From assembly GCA_024694125.1 (NCBI GenBank), contig JAILKE010000038.1:23933-87932 (forward strand): a stretch of 64,000 bases of DNA. The letters are read 5' to 3'. The notes beneath the pieces were generated by a model. That model did no database searches and was not told where the DNA came from. It saw nothing but the letters and a program-made list of their open reading frames with translations. Within the stretch, counting starts at the first letter, position 1, and every line of letters starts with the position of its first letter. Positions 25,023 through 34,598 of this stretch are shown in pieces. This stretch comes from Bacteroidales bacterium. Lineage in GTDB: Bacteria; Bacteroidota; Bacteroidia; Bacteroidales; UBA3663. Made by a program: the position numbers and the translations under genes.

Positions 25023-25769
25023 TCAGTCAAGGACTGTCACCTCGAGCATCTTGATGTCCTCCTTAGGACGGTCACCTGCAGCGGTAGCTACCTGCTGAAT
25101 TTGGTCAGCAATCTCGATGCCCTCCACTACTTCACCGAAGACAGTGTAGTTGTTGTCGAGGAAAGGAGTACCACCAATAGTGGTGTAGGCCTGGCGCTGC
25201 TCCTCGGTGAATTTAGGATCGCCCATCTCCTTGGCCTTGGCATAAGTCTCCTTCTCAAGTTGCTCCTGCAACTGCTGCAGACCTGCATTGTCGCGGTTCT
25301 TACGCAGATTGAGAATCTCGTCACGATGCTCGACTACGAGTTGGTTGAAGATATTCTGCAACTGCTGCTGAGCCATCTGACGTTCCAGTTGAGTGAGTTT
25401 GCCGGCACTATAGACCTCGCCGGTGACGATGTAGAACTGGCAGCCAGACGAACGACGCTCGGGATTGACCTCATCGCCAGTGCGTGCTGCAGCCAGGGCA
25501 CCTTTCTTGTGAAAATATTTAGGATAAACGAACTCGGCCGGAATGGTATAACCGACATCGCCTGCGCCCAGCTGACGGTCCATAGGTGCATCCTTGCTGT
25601 TGGGATCGCCACCCTGAATCATGAAGTTCTTGATGACGCGGTGGAAGATGGTTCCGTTGTAAAAGCCCTCGCGTGCGAGTTTGAGGAAGTTGTCGCGATG
25701 CTGCGGAGTCTCGTCATACAGGCGCACACGGATATCGCCCAGACTGGTTTTGATCAATACTGTTGCCAT
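25023..25769 (-). CDS. Cyclophilin-type peptidyl-prolyl isomerase
   Basis: Protein-folding enzyme of 248 residues without a signal peptide, so probably cytoplasmic. Cyclophilin core motifs: RLYDETPQHRDNFLKLAREGFYNGTIFHRVI at 17-48, MIQGGDPNS, and near the end NNYTVFGEVVEGIEIADQI. Between them (residues about 120-195) is a glutamine-rich coiled-coil insertion (QLERQMAQQQLQNIFNQL, LQQLQEQLEKET), which I recall as common in Bacteroidales homologues and absent from classic PpiB. It is a single-gene unit with its own promoter-like box and terminator. Confidence 0.92.
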   Translation of the reverse strand: MATVLIKTSLGDIRVRLYDETPQHRDNFLKLAREGFYNGTIFHRVIKNFMIQGGDPNSKDAPMDRQLGAGDVGYTIPAEFVYPKYFHKKGALAAARTGDEVNPERRSSGCQFYIVTGEVYSAGKLTQLERQMAQQQLQNIFNQLVVEHRDEILNLRKNRDNAGLQQLQEQLEKETYAKAKEMGDPKFTEEQRQAYTTIGGTPFLDNNYTVFGEVVEGIEIADQIQQVATAAGDRPKEDIKMLEVTVLD

Positions 25770-25812
25770 ACTATAAATTTGAAAAAATACATTAAATTGT
25801 CATTTAGAAGTG

Positions 25813-25847
25813 CAAAGATAGGCATTTTTTCTGACATAAAAGACAAA
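25813..25847 (-). promoter_or_regulatory. Probable promoter for the cyclophilin gene
   Basis: On the minus strand TATCTTTG (25820-25813) with TTTG (25847-25844) 23 bases upstream; the -7 box is perfect but the spacing is long. Confidence 0.5.
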
Positions 25848-25881
25848 ATATGCACAATATTTGAAAAAATGCAATAAAAAA

Positions 25882-25913
25882 TTTGGTAATGTAAAAAATA
25901 TATCCTATCTTTG
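25882..25913 (+). promoter_or_regulatory. Promoter of tRNA-Glu
   Basis: TTTG (25882-25885), 20 bases, TATCTTTG (25906-25913); predicted start near 25920, 25 bases before the mature tRNA 5' end. Confidence 0.85.
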
Positions 25914-25944
25914 CACCACCAAAAACGATAAAAGAGCAAAAAAT

Positions 25945-26016
25945 GGCGCTTTCATCTAGTGGTTAGGATACCGGCCTCTCACGCCGGGTACACGAGTTCG
26001 AGTCTCGTAGGCGCTA
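25945..26016 (+). tRNA. tRNA-Glu (anticodon CTC)
   Basis: The cloverleaf reads acceptor GGCGCTT with AGGCGCT (two G-T pairs), D-arm TCTAGTGGTTAGGA, anticodon stem CCGGC/GCCGG with loop CTCTCAC (anticodon CTC), and T-arm ACGAGTTCGAGTCTCGT. It aligns position by position with bacterial tRNA-Glu. CCA is not encoded (ACA follows). CTC reads GAG, a minor companion to the usual TTC isoacceptor. Confidence 0.93.
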
Positions 26017-26020
26017 CAAA

Positions 26021-26058
26021 GGAGGAGTATCAACCAATGATGCTCCTCCTATTCTTTT
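26021..26058 (+). terminator. Terminator after tRNA-Glu
   Basis: GGAGGAGTATCA pairs with TGATGCTCCTCC (12 pairs, one T-G) around ACCAA, followed by TATTCTTTT. Confidence 0.85.
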
Positions 26059-26146
26059 CGTCCAACTCAATCTCCGGGAAAATATTCAGTCGCTGAATAA
26101 ACACAAGATCCATAGACCAAGACTTCATGTCACAAAGCCCTCGTAT

Positions 26147-27208
26147 ATGATACAGACAACGATAGAAAAAATCATCGATCCTGCACACATAGAGCAGGCT
26201 CGGCAACTGATAGACAGTCACAACAAGTTCGTGGTGTGTACACACATGTCGCCTGACGGAGATGCTGTCGGATCGGCCCTGGCCACAGCCAACATGCTGC
26301 GCCGCAAGGGCAAACAGGCCACAGTGGTATTCAACGACACTCCAGGCGAGAACCTCAGTTTCATACCAGGATACAGGGACGAACTGGTCTTCGACAACCA
26401 GCGCGACGGCACACCAGACACGCACGAGCAGGCACTGCAGTCGATACGCGAGGCAGAGTGTTTCTTCATCGTGGACCTGGGCACCCCATCACGCATGGGC
26501 GCCATGAGCGACGAAGTGATGAAGAACCCCGCTCCCAAGATTCTCATTGACCACCACCTGGGCCCAAGCGAGGAGGACTTTGACGTAATCATCTCGCACC
26601 CCGAGGCATCGGCTGCCTGCGAGTTGGTCTATACGTTCTTCTACCAGTTGGGCGATGACCAGTTGCTCAATCAGCTGATTGCGACACAGATATACTGTGG
26701 CATGATGACCGACACCGGACAGTTCGTGTTCGGTTCGAGCCGCGCACAGGTCTATTTCATCATAGCACGACTGATACAGGAGGGATTCGACAAGGAGAAA
26801 CTGCACCGCGACCTGATGCTCGAGACAGAGCGTCGCGTACGCCTCAAGGGCTATGTGCTGCAGCAGAAGTTGCAGGTCCTGCCGGAACAGAAGGCAGCCT
26901 ACTTCAGCCTGAACAAGGCCGAACTGAAGCGCTTCAATCACCAGAAGGGAGACAGCGAGGGATTCGTCAATATGCCATTGGACATATACGGAATAATGAT
27001 AAGCGCATTCTTCCGCGAAGAGAAGAACTTCGTCAAGGTATCACTCCGTTCCAAGGGCGACTACCCCGTCAACCTGATAGCACAGAAATTCTACAATGGC
27101 GGCGGACACAAGAACGCAGCAGGTGGAGAGTTTCTCGGCACTTTGCAACAAGCGGAACTACTTTTTGTTAAAGCATTGCCCCTAATCCTTAAATATAGTG
27201 AAAAATAG
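26147..27208 (+). CDS. nrnA: DHH/DHHA1 phosphoesterase, NrnA-type nanoRNase/pAp phosphatase
   Basis: Cytoplasmic bifunctional enzyme of 353 residues that degrades oligoribonucleotides of 2-5 bases and dephosphorylates pAp. DHH-domain motifs: THMSPDGDAVGSALA (residues about 33-47), FIVDLGTPSRMG, ILIDHHLGPSEEDFD and MTDTGQFVF. The DHHA1 domain ends with the substrate loop GGGHKNAAGG near residue 322. Length and motif order are as in the family. It starts about 90 bases after the tRNA terminator; no separate promoter was clear. Confidence 0.92.
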   Translation: MIQTTIEKIIDPAHIEQARQLIDSHNKFVVCTHMSPDGDAVGSALATANMLRRKGKQATVVFNDTPGENLSFIPGYRDELVFDNQRDGTPDTHEQALQSIREAECFFIVDLGTPSRMGAMSDEVMKNPAPKILIDHHLGPSEEDFDVIISHPEASAACELVYTFFYQLGDDQLLNQLIATQIYCGMMTDTGQFVFGSSRAQVYFIIARLIQEGFDKEKLHRDLMLETERRVRLKGYVLQQKLQVLPEQKAAYFSLNKAELKRFNHQKGDSEGFVNMPLDIYGIMISAFFREEKNFVKVSLRSKGDYPVNLIAQKFYNGGGHKNAAGGEFLGTLQQAELLFVKALPLILKYSEK

Positions 27209-27239
27209 TTGCAGAGTTAAATAAAAATCCTTAACTTTG
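27209..27239 (+). promoter_or_regulatory. Promoter for DUF4827-glmM
   Basis: TTG (27209-27211), 20 bases, TAACTTTG (27232-27239); predicted start near 27246, a leader of about 126 bases. The -33 element touches the nrnA stop codon. Confidence 0.8.
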
Positions 27240-27371
27240 CGCCGCAAATTTCATTGAGTTTTCGTCCAGACGGGATTCGGATGCCAGCATCACGTTCCAC
27301 AAATGAGCGCGGGACAGAGCATTGAGCCCAGGCACGGAAACACCTGTAAATAAAAGAACTAAAAAATTGCG

Positions 27372-28142
27372 ATGAACAGAACACTTCTCTTCGCAGGTGC
27401 ATTGGCACTGACCTTGAGCTACACATCGTGCAGCGACACACAGACATACGCAGACCTGGTCGCTACCGAAAAAGAGGCTATCAGCACATGGATAACAGTT
27501 GACCCGCAGGGCGCCAACTTCGGCAACATCATCAGCAAGGACGAAGACTGGCTGGACGACATCACCGAGGACGTCCTCGAGGATGACATGCACCCCGAAC
27601 AGTGCGGCCTCGAACTGGGCCAATGGTACCGTATCACCGAGGGCGACTTCAAACGTCTGTATTTCCGCATCAACAGCTGGGGCAACGAGGGCGCCGAAAT
27701 GGACTCGCTGAGAGCCAACGGCATCACTCCTACCGACGAGCAGTACGCCACGGCAATGCAGAGCAAGAAGAAATTCAATTCGACCTCCAATCACGATGTG
27801 CTCATCCGCTATGACCACATGTGGATGATGACCAACTACGACTACGAAGACGAAGACGAAAACATCGAATACGACAATCTCGATGCCAACAGCTATGTGA
27901 TATGCTACAACTGGAACCCCAGCTACTATGCCTCGACCTACTATTCGACCTACTACTCGACTGGCAGTTCGTACGAATGTACCTCGGGCGGGCTGGCCTT
28001 CCCTATCCGATTCCTGTGGGAGGGCGGCAACGCATCCATCATCTGTCCATTCTCGCTCGTAGAGTCCGCTCTCTCCAGCTATTACTACACGCTGTATTAC
28101 GGAGAAATTGAATATACGAAATCCACATATTTACCACAATAA
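27372..28142 (+). CDS. DUF4827-type lipoprotein
   Basis: A 256-residue lipoprotein (lipobox LSYTSC, Cys near residue 20). The segment after it, TYADLVATEKEAISTWITV, is the pattern I associate with the DUF4827 family, FKBP-like Bacteroidales proteins usually encoded beside glmM. The centre is acidic (DYEDEDENIEYDN), followed by a Tyr/Ser-rich stretch (YYASTYYSTYYSTGSS) that arises from a TACTATTCGACC-like repeat. It is 2 bases upstream of glmM and so co-transcribed. Isomerase activity is not demonstrated by the sequence. Confidence 0.75.
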   Translation: MNRTLLFAGALALTLSYTSCSDTQTYADLVATEKEAISTWITVDPQGANFGNIISKDEDWLDDITEDVLEDDMHPEQCGLELGQWYRITEGDFKRLYFRINSWGNEGAEMDSLRANGITPTDEQYATAMQSKKKFNSTSNHDVLIRYDHMWMMTNYDYEDEDENIEYDNLDANSYVICYNWNPSYYASTYYSTYYSTGSSYECTSGGLAFPIRFLWEGGNASIICPFSLVESALSSYYYTLYYGEIEYTKSTYLPQ

Positions 28143-28144
28143 TC

Positions 28145-29554
28145 ATGTCTTTAATTAAGTCAATTTCAGGCATCCGAGGCACCATCGGAGGCCAGCAGGG
28201 CGAGGGTTTGAACCCGCTCGATATAGTTAAGTTCACAGCTGCATACGCAACCGTGATACGGGAGAAAATCGGTGCAGACAAGAAGGGCCGCATCGTAGTA
28301 GGCCGTGACGCCCGTCTGTCCGGCGAAATGTGCTACCAGTGCGTATCGGGCACCCTGATAGGAATGGGATTTGACGTCATCAACATCGGTCTCGCCACTA
28401 CCCCAACAACCGAAATAGCAGTTACAGCCGAGAAGGCTGACGGCGGTCTGATCCTGACAGCCAGCCACAACCCCATACAGTGGAACGCCCTCAAGTTGCT
28501 GAACAACGAAGGCGAATTCTTCGACAAGGCCACCGGCGAACGCGTACTGGCCATTGCCGAAAAGGGTGACTTCACCTTCGCCCCAGTCGATCAGTTGGGC
28601 CACGTCACCGAGAAGGACTACACCGACTATCATATCAAGGAGGTGCTCAACCTCAAGCTCGTTGATGCCGAAGCAATACGCAAGGCCAACTTCACCGTGA
28701 TGTGCGACTGCATCAACTCAGTAGGCGGCATCGTCATCCCTGCCCTGCTCAAGGCCCTCGGCGTCAAGCAGGTATATGAGTTGAACTGTGACCCAACAGG
28801 CCAGTTCGCCCACACCCCAGAGCCTATCCCACAGAACCTCACCCAGATAGCCGGCGAGATGAAGGCCAAGAAGGCCGATGTAGGCTTTGTCGTTGACCCT
28901 GACGTAGATCGTCTGGCACTGATATGCGAGAACGGCGAGATGTTCGGCGAGGAATACACTCTGGTCAGCTGCGCCGACTATGTGCTCCAGCACACTCCAG
29001 GCAACACCTGCTCCAACCTCTCATCGAGCCGCGCCCTGCGTGACGTGACCCGTGCCCGTGGCGGTCAGTACAATGCCGCTGCCGTAGGCGAGGTAAACGT
29101 CGTAACCAAGATGAAGGATACGCACGCCGTCATCGGCGGCGAAGGCAACGGTGGTGTCATCTACCCAGAACTGCACTACGGCCGCGACGCACTGGTCGGC
29201 ATCGCTCTCTTCCTGACCAACCTGGCCAAACTGCGTGAGCAGAATCCTGCGCTCACCGTCAGCCAGCTGCGTGCTACCTATCCTCCATATTGCATCGCCA
29301 AGCAGCGCATTGACCTCACTCCAGGCGTTGACATCGACAAACTGCTCAACACGGTCAAGGCTGAATACAGCAAGCAGGCCGACACGGAGATCACCGACAT
29401 TGATGGCGTCAAGATTGACTTCCCCGACCGTTGGGTACACCTCCGCAAGTCGAATACCGAGCCTATCATCCGCGTCTATGCCGAGGCTGCTACCGAAGAG
29501 GAGGCACAGAAGACGGCTGACCGCGTGATGAACGAAGTCAAAAAGTTTATTTAA
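28145..29554 (+). CDS. glmM: Phosphoglucosamine mutase
   Basis: Cytoplasmic alpha-D-phosphohexomutase of 469 residues converting glucosamine-6-phosphate to glucosamine-1-phosphate for cell-wall and LPS precursors. The phosphoserine loop is TASHNPIQWNALK (Ser near residue 102). The Mg-binding loop is DPDVDRLAL, the sugar-binding loop GGEGNGGV and the phosphate-binding loop RKSNTEPIIRV. Related phosphomannomutases share these motifs; the GlmM call follows from the SHNP form, length, and usual pairing with DUF4827 in this phylum. Confidence 0.9.
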   Translation: MSLIKSISGIRGTIGGQQGEGLNPLDIVKFTAAYATVIREKIGADKKGRIVVGRDARLSGEMCYQCVSGTLIGMGFDVINIGLATTPTTEIAVTAEKADGGLILTASHNPIQWNALKLLNNEGEFFDKATGERVLAIAEKGDFTFAPVDQLGHVTEKDYTDYHIKEVLNLKLVDAEAIRKANFTVMCDCINSVGGIVIPALLKALGVKQVYELNCDPTGQFAHTPEPIPQNLTQIAGEMKAKKADVGFVVDPDVDRLALICENGEMFGEEYTLVSCADYVLQHTPGNTCSNLSSSRALRDVTRARGGQYNAAAVGEVNVVTKMKDTHAVIGGEGNGGVIYPELHYGRDALVGIALFLTNLAKLREQNPALTVSQLRATYPPYCIAKQRIDLTPGVDIDKLLNTVKAEYSKQADTEITDIDGVKIDFPDRWVHLRKSNTEPIIRVYAEAATEEEAQKTADRVMNEVKKFI

Positions 29555-29619
29555 GCGTTTTCGGCAACGCATAGACAGGCCAACTGTCTGCGTCATGGCG
29601 AGAAAACGTCTATAGCCAT

Positions 29620-31377
29620 ATGAACGTAAAAACGATATGCATAACAGCAATGGCCACATTAGCCCTTGCATCATGTAAGACCAAGCCGGCAGAAGCCGAC
29701 TTGGTCGTCTTGTTCACTACCGATGTACACGGTGCCTGTCTGGCGCACGACATCAAGCGTAATGCACCGGCCAAGACCAGTCTGGCCAACGTGAGCACCT
29801 ATCTGAACGAAGTGCGCCGCGACAATCCCGGCAAGGTATTGCTGTTCGACACGGGCGATTTCCTGCAGGGACAGCCCTCGGTTTACTACTACAACTTCGT
29901 CGATACACTGGACACCCACGTTTGCGCCCGCACGTACAACTACTTGAAGTACGACGCCCTGGGCGTAGGCAACCATGATATCGAGACAGGTGACGCAGTG
30001 TACGAGAAGCGCTTGCCCCAGCAGTTCGATATGCCATGGCTATGCGCCAATGCCATTGACACCCGTACCGGACAACCTATGTTCCAGCCCTATGCCGTAT
30101 TCGACAAACAGGGCATCAAGGTAGCCGTGCTGGGACTGATCACTCCGAACATCGGTGCCTGGCTCCCCAAGGCGCTGTGGCCCAACCTCGAGTTCGAGGA
30201 CATGGTAGAGAGTGCACAGAAGTGGGTCCCCATCATCCAGGAGAAGGAGCATCCAGACCTGCTCATCGGTCTGTTCCATGCAGGAATGGACTATACGGTC
30301 AATGGCAATGACATCAACACTCACTGCAACGAAAACGGTTCTGTCCCCACAGCCATGAAAGTTCCGGGCTTCGACATCTGCCTGCTGGGCCACGACCACA
30401 AACCAGCCCTGCGCCGCGTGGAGACGCTGCAGGGTGATACCGTTCAGATCCTCAATGCCGGCACCCAGTGCCGCAAGGTGGGCCGTGCCGACATACACTT
30501 CACGCTGCAGGAAGACGGCACGTACAGCAAGGTCATACGCACCGACCTGGCAGACATGGACGAGTACCAGCCGGACTCTACATTCGTCACCGCCATGCAG
30601 GACTGCGTGGACAAGGTGAACGAGTACGTCGATGCCCCCATCGGCCATCTCACCTCTCAACTCACTGGCAGCGAGAGCCTGGTGGGACCCAGCTCCTTCA
30701 TCGACCTGATACACGATGCTCAACTATGGGCCACTGGAGCCGACATTTCGTTTGCAGCCGTATTGTCGCCACATGACAACATACCAGCTGGCGAGATCAC
30801 GATGCGCCACCTCTTCCTGCTCTACAAGTACGAGAATCTGCTCTACACCATACAGATGAAGGCTGACGAAGTGCGCCGCTACCTGGAACATGGCTACTCA
30901 ATGCAGTATGCCACGATGCACTCGGCATCGGACCACCTGATGGCGTTCGAACCAGCCGATGCTCAGGGTCGCCAGCAGTTGTCCGGCATCTCGTTCAACT
31001 TCACGTCGGCAGCTGGTATCCGCTACGAGGTCGATGTCCGCAAGGAACCCGGCCAGCGCGTACGCCTCATCAGCATGAGCGACGGCTCTCCGATTGACCC
31101 TGAACGACTTTACTCCGTCGCCATCAACAGCTACCAGTATTCTGGAGGCGGAAACTTCATTCCGAAAGGCTTGGGTTGGGACAAAAAGATGCTCGAGCAG
31201 CGCACTCTGCGCACCACGAGCACCGATGTACGTCGGTACCTGGCCCAATACATCTCGGAACGGGACACCATCACGCCCTATGTGCGCGGTGACTGGCAGG
31301 TCGTTCCCCAGGACTGGTACGAGGCAGCTCGCAAACGCGACCTGGACATACTCACGCACAAGCAAGACTTCCATTGA
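29620..31377 (+). CDS. 5'-nucleotidase / cyclic phosphodiesterase lipoprotein
   Basis: Periplasmic metallophosphoesterase of 585 residues (UshA/CpdB type), lipid-anchored (lipobox LALASC, Cys near 20). The catalytic domain contains VLFTTDVHGACL, FDTGDFLQG, GVGNHDIE, LFHAGMDYT and LLGHDHKP, the ordered two-metal motifs. The 5'-nucleotidase C-terminal domain spans about 350-545 with a conserved SINSYQ-like segment (VAINSYQYSGGGNF) that forms the nucleoside pocket. It is likely to salvage extracellular nucleotides. The stop overlaps the next gene by 4 bases. Confidence 0.9.
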   Translation: MNVKTICITAMATLALASCKTKPAEADLVVLFTTDVHGACLAHDIKRNAPAKTSLANVSTYLNEVRRDNPGKVLLFDTGDFLQGQPSVYYYNFVDTLDTHVCARTYNYLKYDALGVGNHDIETGDAVYEKRLPQQFDMPWLCANAIDTRTGQPMFQPYAVFDKQGIKVAVLGLITPNIGAWLPKALWPNLEFEDMVESAQKWVPIIQEKEHPDLLIGLFHAGMDYTVNGNDINTHCNENGSVPTAMKVPGFDICLLGHDHKPALRRVETLQGDTVQILNAGTQCRKVGRADIHFTLQEDGTYSKVIRTDLADMDEYQPDSTFVTAMQDCVDKVNEYVDAPIGHLTSQLTGSESLVGPSSFIDLIHDAQLWATGADISFAAVLSPHDNIPAGEITMRHLFLLYKYENLLYTIQMKADEVRRYLEHGYSMQYATMHSASDHLMAFEPADAQGRQQLSGISFNFTSAAGIRYEVDVRKEPGQRVRLISMSDGSPIDPERLYSVAINSYQYSGGGNFIPKGLGWDKKMLEQRTLRTTSTDVRRYLAQYISERDTITPYVRGDWQVVPQDWYEAARKRDLDILTHKQDFH

Positions 31378-32051
31378 TCATGACACTCGACAACCTCGGC
31401 ATCGGATACAGCCACACCCTGGTGAGCGGCATCAGCCAACGTCTGACGCCGGGGCAATTCGTGTGTCTGACGGGGCGCAACGGCACAGGCAAATCGACCT
31501 TGCTCAGGACGCTGTGCGGACTGTTGCCGCCACTGCAAGGATCGGTCTCCATCGGCGGACAGCAACTCCATACGCTGCCCTCATCCCTATTGGCGAGAAA
31601 GATAGGTCTGGTCCTCACTCAGGCTCCAGAATTGCACAACACGACACTGCGTGAACTGGTTGCCTACGGCAGATTGCCATACACCACCTGGACAGGCCGC
31701 CTCAGTGCCGAAGACCTCGATGCTGCCGATGAAGCCATCCGCACATTGGGCATTGAGCATTTGGCCCACAGACCATTGCTCCAACTGAGTGACGGAGAGC
31801 GCCAGAAGGGAATGATAGCCAGAGCCTTGGCACAGGGTACTGAATACATGTTGCTCGACGAACCGTCGGCGTTCCTGGACCACGAAAGCAAACAGGAACT
31901 GATGCAACTGCTGGTTCACCTGGCCCATGACGGACACAAGGCTATCCTGCTCTCCACCCACGACCTGGAACTGGCTGAACGGTATGCTGACCTGCTGTGG
32001 CACATCAGCGACGGACACCTCTCTGCCATCCGCCCGACTGGACACATCTGA
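31374..32051 (+). CDS. Iron-complex-type ABC transporter ATPase (no permease nearby)
   Basis: Cytoplasmic ABC ATPase of 225 residues, FecE/BtuD/HmuV-transporter class. Walker A GRNGTGKSTLL (about residue 36), Q-loop LTQAPEL, signature LSDGERQKG, Walker B YMLLDEPSAFLD, H-loop LLSTHDLE. In this class it drives a FecCD-type permease for heme, cobalamin or siderophore, but no permease or binding-protein gene is adjacent. It overlaps the nucleotidase gene (ATGA). It could pair with a distant permease. Confidence 0.85.
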   Translation: MIMTLDNLGIGYSHTLVSGISQRLTPGQFVCLTGRNGTGKSTLLRTLCGLLPPLQGSVSIGGQQLHTLPSSLLARKIGLVLTQAPELHNTTLRELVAYGRLPYTTWTGRLSAEDLDAADEAIRTLGIEHLAHRPLLQLSDGERQKGMIARALAQGTEYMLLDEPSAFLDHESKQELMQLLVHLAHDGHKAILLSTHDLELAERYADLLWHISDGHLSAIRPTGHI

Positions 32052-32146
32052 GCCACTCATACGGCTCACACATAGGGCAATAAAGCCCTAAATCGGACCG
32101 ATAATGGCATTAGAGAAAGCCGAAAAGACAAAAAATCAATAAAAGT

Positions 32147-32178
32147 TTTGCGTATTTGCAAAATTAAATGTATCTTCG
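32147..32178 (+). promoter_or_regulatory. Promoter for ruvX-def
   Basis: TTTG (32147-32150), 20 bases, TATCTTCG (32171-32178), one base off the -7 consensus. Start is near 32185, 14 bases before the ruvX ATG. Confidence 0.7.
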
Positions 32179-32198
32179 CGGAGTAATTCTATAGTACA

Positions 32199-32615
32199 AT
32201 GTCTCGAATTCTCTCTATCGACTACGGACGTAAAAGAACCGGCATAGCCGTAACTGACCCGCTGCAGATCATCGCAAATGGCCTTACAACCGTTGCCACA
32301 TCCGACCTGGAGCGTTTTCTGCTCGACTACCTGGCCAAGGAGGATGTGGAACGCATCGTCATCGGCCTACCCAAGCAGATGAACGGGCAGATGAGTGAGT
32401 CCTGGCGCTACATTGAACCCTTCATCAACCGGCTGAAGAAACTCAAACCCAACCTCCCCATCGAAATGGTGGACGAGCGATTCACCTCGGTATTGGCCCA
32501 TCAGACCATACTGCAGAGTGGCGTAGGCAAACAGCGCCGGCGTGAGGACAAAGGAATGGTTGACGAGATATCGGCTACCATCATCCTACAGAGCTATCTG
32601 GAGAACAGACGTTGA
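32199..32615 (+). CDS. ruvX: RuvX/YqgF Holliday-junction resolvase-like nuclease
   Basis: Cytoplasmic RNase H-fold nuclease of 138 residues; YqgF in E. coli acts in 16S rRNA 5' processing. It opens with SRILSIDYGRKRTGIAVTD (catalytic Asp at about 8), then VIGLPKQMNG, VDERFTSVLA (Glu) and the last acidic motif KGMVDEISATIILQSYL. It is 91 bases upstream of def on the same strand. Confidence 0.93.
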   Translation: MSRILSIDYGRKRTGIAVTDPLQIIANGLTTVATSDLERFLLDYLAKEDVERIVIGLPKQMNGQMSESWRYIEPFINRLKKLKPNLPIEMVDERFTSVLAHQTILQSGVGKQRRREDKGMVDEISATIILQSYLENRR

Positions 32616-32706
32616 CCATAGTCCTGGTCCAACCTCACTGCTCCATCGAATATAACAATCAATTCTGCCCGCCCCGGCAGCAACCATCGGGGCCACCACA
32701 ACAAAT

Positions 32707-33264
32707 ATGTTACTCCCAATATATCTGTACGGACAAGCCGTACTTCGCAAAGAGGCACATGAGGTGCCTGCCGACTATCCTGACATCAAGGTTCTGGTCG
32801 AGAATATGTTCCAAACAATGGAGAAAGCTAATGGCGTAGGTCTCGCAGCACCACAAGTCGGTCTGGATATCCGTATGTTCGTAGTTGATGGCAATGGACT
32901 GGAGTCGGACTTCCCCGAGTGCCAGGGTTTCCGCCGCTGTATGATCAATCCCGAGATTATCGAGGAAAGCGAAGAAACGAACATCAAGGACGAGGGTTGT
33001 CTCTCTGTACCAGGCATCTATGAGTCGGTCAAGCGCCCTAACTGGATCGTAATCCGCTACCTGGACGAGAACTTCGAGGAGCACGAAGAGAAGATTACCG
33101 GCTTCGCTGCCCGTATGACTCTCCACGAGTATGACCATCTGGACGGCAAAATGTTCATCGACCGCGTCTCTCCTTTGCGCAAGCAGCTCATCAAGAACAA
33201 ACTATCGGCCATACTCAAGGGCAAGGTAGATGTTCAGTACAAGTACAAAGGAAAGAAGGGCTAA
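32707..33264 (+). CDS. def: Peptide deformylase
   Basis: Metalloenzyme of 185 residues removing the N-formyl group from nascent proteins. All three motifs are intact: GVGLAAPQVG (about 43-52), EGCLSVPG with the metal-binding Cys, and HEYDHLDG with two metal-binding His and the catalytic Glu. The ATG at 32707 gives the family start MLLPIYLYGQAVLR. recA follows after an AT-rich repeat spacer. Confidence 0.96.
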   Translation: MLLPIYLYGQAVLRKEAHEVPADYPDIKVLVENMFQTMEKANGVGLAAPQVGLDIRMFVVDGNGLESDFPECQGFRRCMINPEIIEESEETNIKDEGCLSVPGIYESVKRPNWIVIRYLDENFEEHEEKITGFAARMTLHEYDHLDGKMFIDRVSPLRKQLIKNKLSAILKGKVDVQYKYKGKKG

Positions 33265-33358
33265 AAGGAATTAAAAATTAAAAGTTAAGAATTAAAAATT
33301 GTCAGTTGAAAATTAAAAATTGTCAGTTGATGATTGATAATTGAAAATCAAAATAGAT

Positions 33359-34408
33359 ATGAAAAACGAACATCCACAGCCATCGGCCGACCGCTTGAAA
33401 GCTCTGCAGGCCGCTATGGAAAAGATCGACAAGACCTTCGGCAAGGGCTCTATCATGCGCATGGGGGACGAGGAGGTCGAGCATGTCGAGGTTATTCCCT
33501 CAGGCAGCATCGGTCTGAACGTCGCACTCGGCGTAGGTGGTTATCCTAAGGGCCGAATCATCGAGATATATGGTCCCGAGTCTTCGGGCAAGACCACATT
33601 GGCCATACACGCCATCGCTCAGGCGCAGAAGATGGGCGGCATTGCAGCCTTCATCGACGCAGAACACGCTTTTGACCGTTTCTATGCCGAGAAGTTGGGC
33701 GTTGACACCGACCAGTTGCTCATCTCACAGCCAGACAATGGCGAACAGGCGCTCGAGATAGCAGAGAACCTGATCCGTTCATCGGCCATCGACATCATCG
33801 TAATCGACTCGGTTGCAGCATTGACACCTAAAGCCGAAATAGAAGGCGAAATGGGTGATAACAAGGTCGGTCTCCACGCTCGACTGATGAGCCAGGCATT
33901 GCGCAAACTCACATCAGTCATCGACAAGACCGGTACCGTATGTATCTTCATCAACCAGTTGCGCGAGAAGATCGGTGTGATGTTCGGCAATCCCGAAACG
34001 ACTACGGGCGGTAACGCCCTGAAGTTCTACGCTTCGGTCCGTCTCGACATCCGTCGCGTCACTACCCTCAAGCAGGGCGATGAAGCCATAGGCAGCAGCG
34101 TACGCGTCAAGGTTGTCAAGAACAAAGTAGCTCCTCCTTTCCGCAAAGCCGAATTCGACATTCTCTATGGTGAAGGCATCAGCCGCAGCGGAGAGTTGGT
34201 CGATATGGGCGTAGCCTTCGGCATTGTCAAGAAGTCCGGTTCTTTCTTCAGTTACAACGGCAGCAAACTGGCTCAGGGTCGCGATGCAACCCGCCAGTTG
34301 ATGTTGGACAATCCCGATCTGGCAGCAGAAATCGAAGCCAAAATCATGGACAAGATCCAGAACGGCGATCAAACTGACGAAGAAACTGAACCCGTAGAGG
34401 AAAAATAA
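33359..34408 (+). CDS. recA: Recombinase A
   Basis: Central homologous-recombination and SOS protein, about 349 residues. Start chosen at the ATG of [11 protein letters not shown]; the ORF-track TTG at 33341 adds six residues from AT-rich spacer. Motifs: [12 protein letters not shown], Walker [12 protein letters not shown], Walker [12 protein letters not shown]1/L2 region with [22 protein letters not shown], and an acidic C-terminus ([12 protein letters not shown]). No LexA-type operator was seen upstream; the spacer is a repeat of AATTAAAAATT and TGTCAGTTGA words. Confidence 0.97.
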   Translation: MKNEHPQPSADRLKALQAAMEKIDKTFGKGSIMRMGDEEVEHVEVIPSGSIGLNVALGVGGYPKGRIIEIYGPESSGKTTLAIHAIAQAQKMGGIAAFIDAEHAFDRFYAEKLGVDTDQLLISQPDNGEQALEIAENLIRSSAIDIIVIDSVAALTPKAEIEGEMGDNKVGLHARLMSQALRKLTSVIDKTGTVCIFINQLREKIGVMFGNPETTTGGNALKFYASVRLDIRRVTTLKQGDEAIGSSVRVKVVKNKVAPPFRKAEFDILYGEGISRSGELVDMGVAFGIVKKSGSFFSYNGSKLAQGRDATRQLMLDNPDLAAEIEAKIMDKIQNGDQTDEETEPVEEK

Positions 34409-34421
34409 TCAGACTCTCTCC

Positions 34422-34457
34422 CTCTGCAACACCTCCCCCAATGGATGTGTTGCAGAG
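34422..34457 (+). terminator. Hairpin after recA
   Basis: CTCTGCAACAC pairs perfectly with GTGTTGCAGAG around a 14-base loop, 14 bases after the recA stop. The T tract is weak (CAATTATATTT), so termination may be inefficient. Confidence 0.7.
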
Positions 34458-34598
34458 CAATTATATTTATATTAGCTTCTTTCAATTATAATTGGCAATT
34501 TCTATAGGATAATTACCATAGTTTGGTTTTCAATTATTAATTGTCTATTTCTAATTTAAATTGTAATTGTAGTAAACATTTGTGCAAATTACCAACCA

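Noticed and set aside
33265-33358. LexA/SOS operator before recA
   Set aside because: Only AT-rich repeat words are seen; no palindromic operator could be identified.
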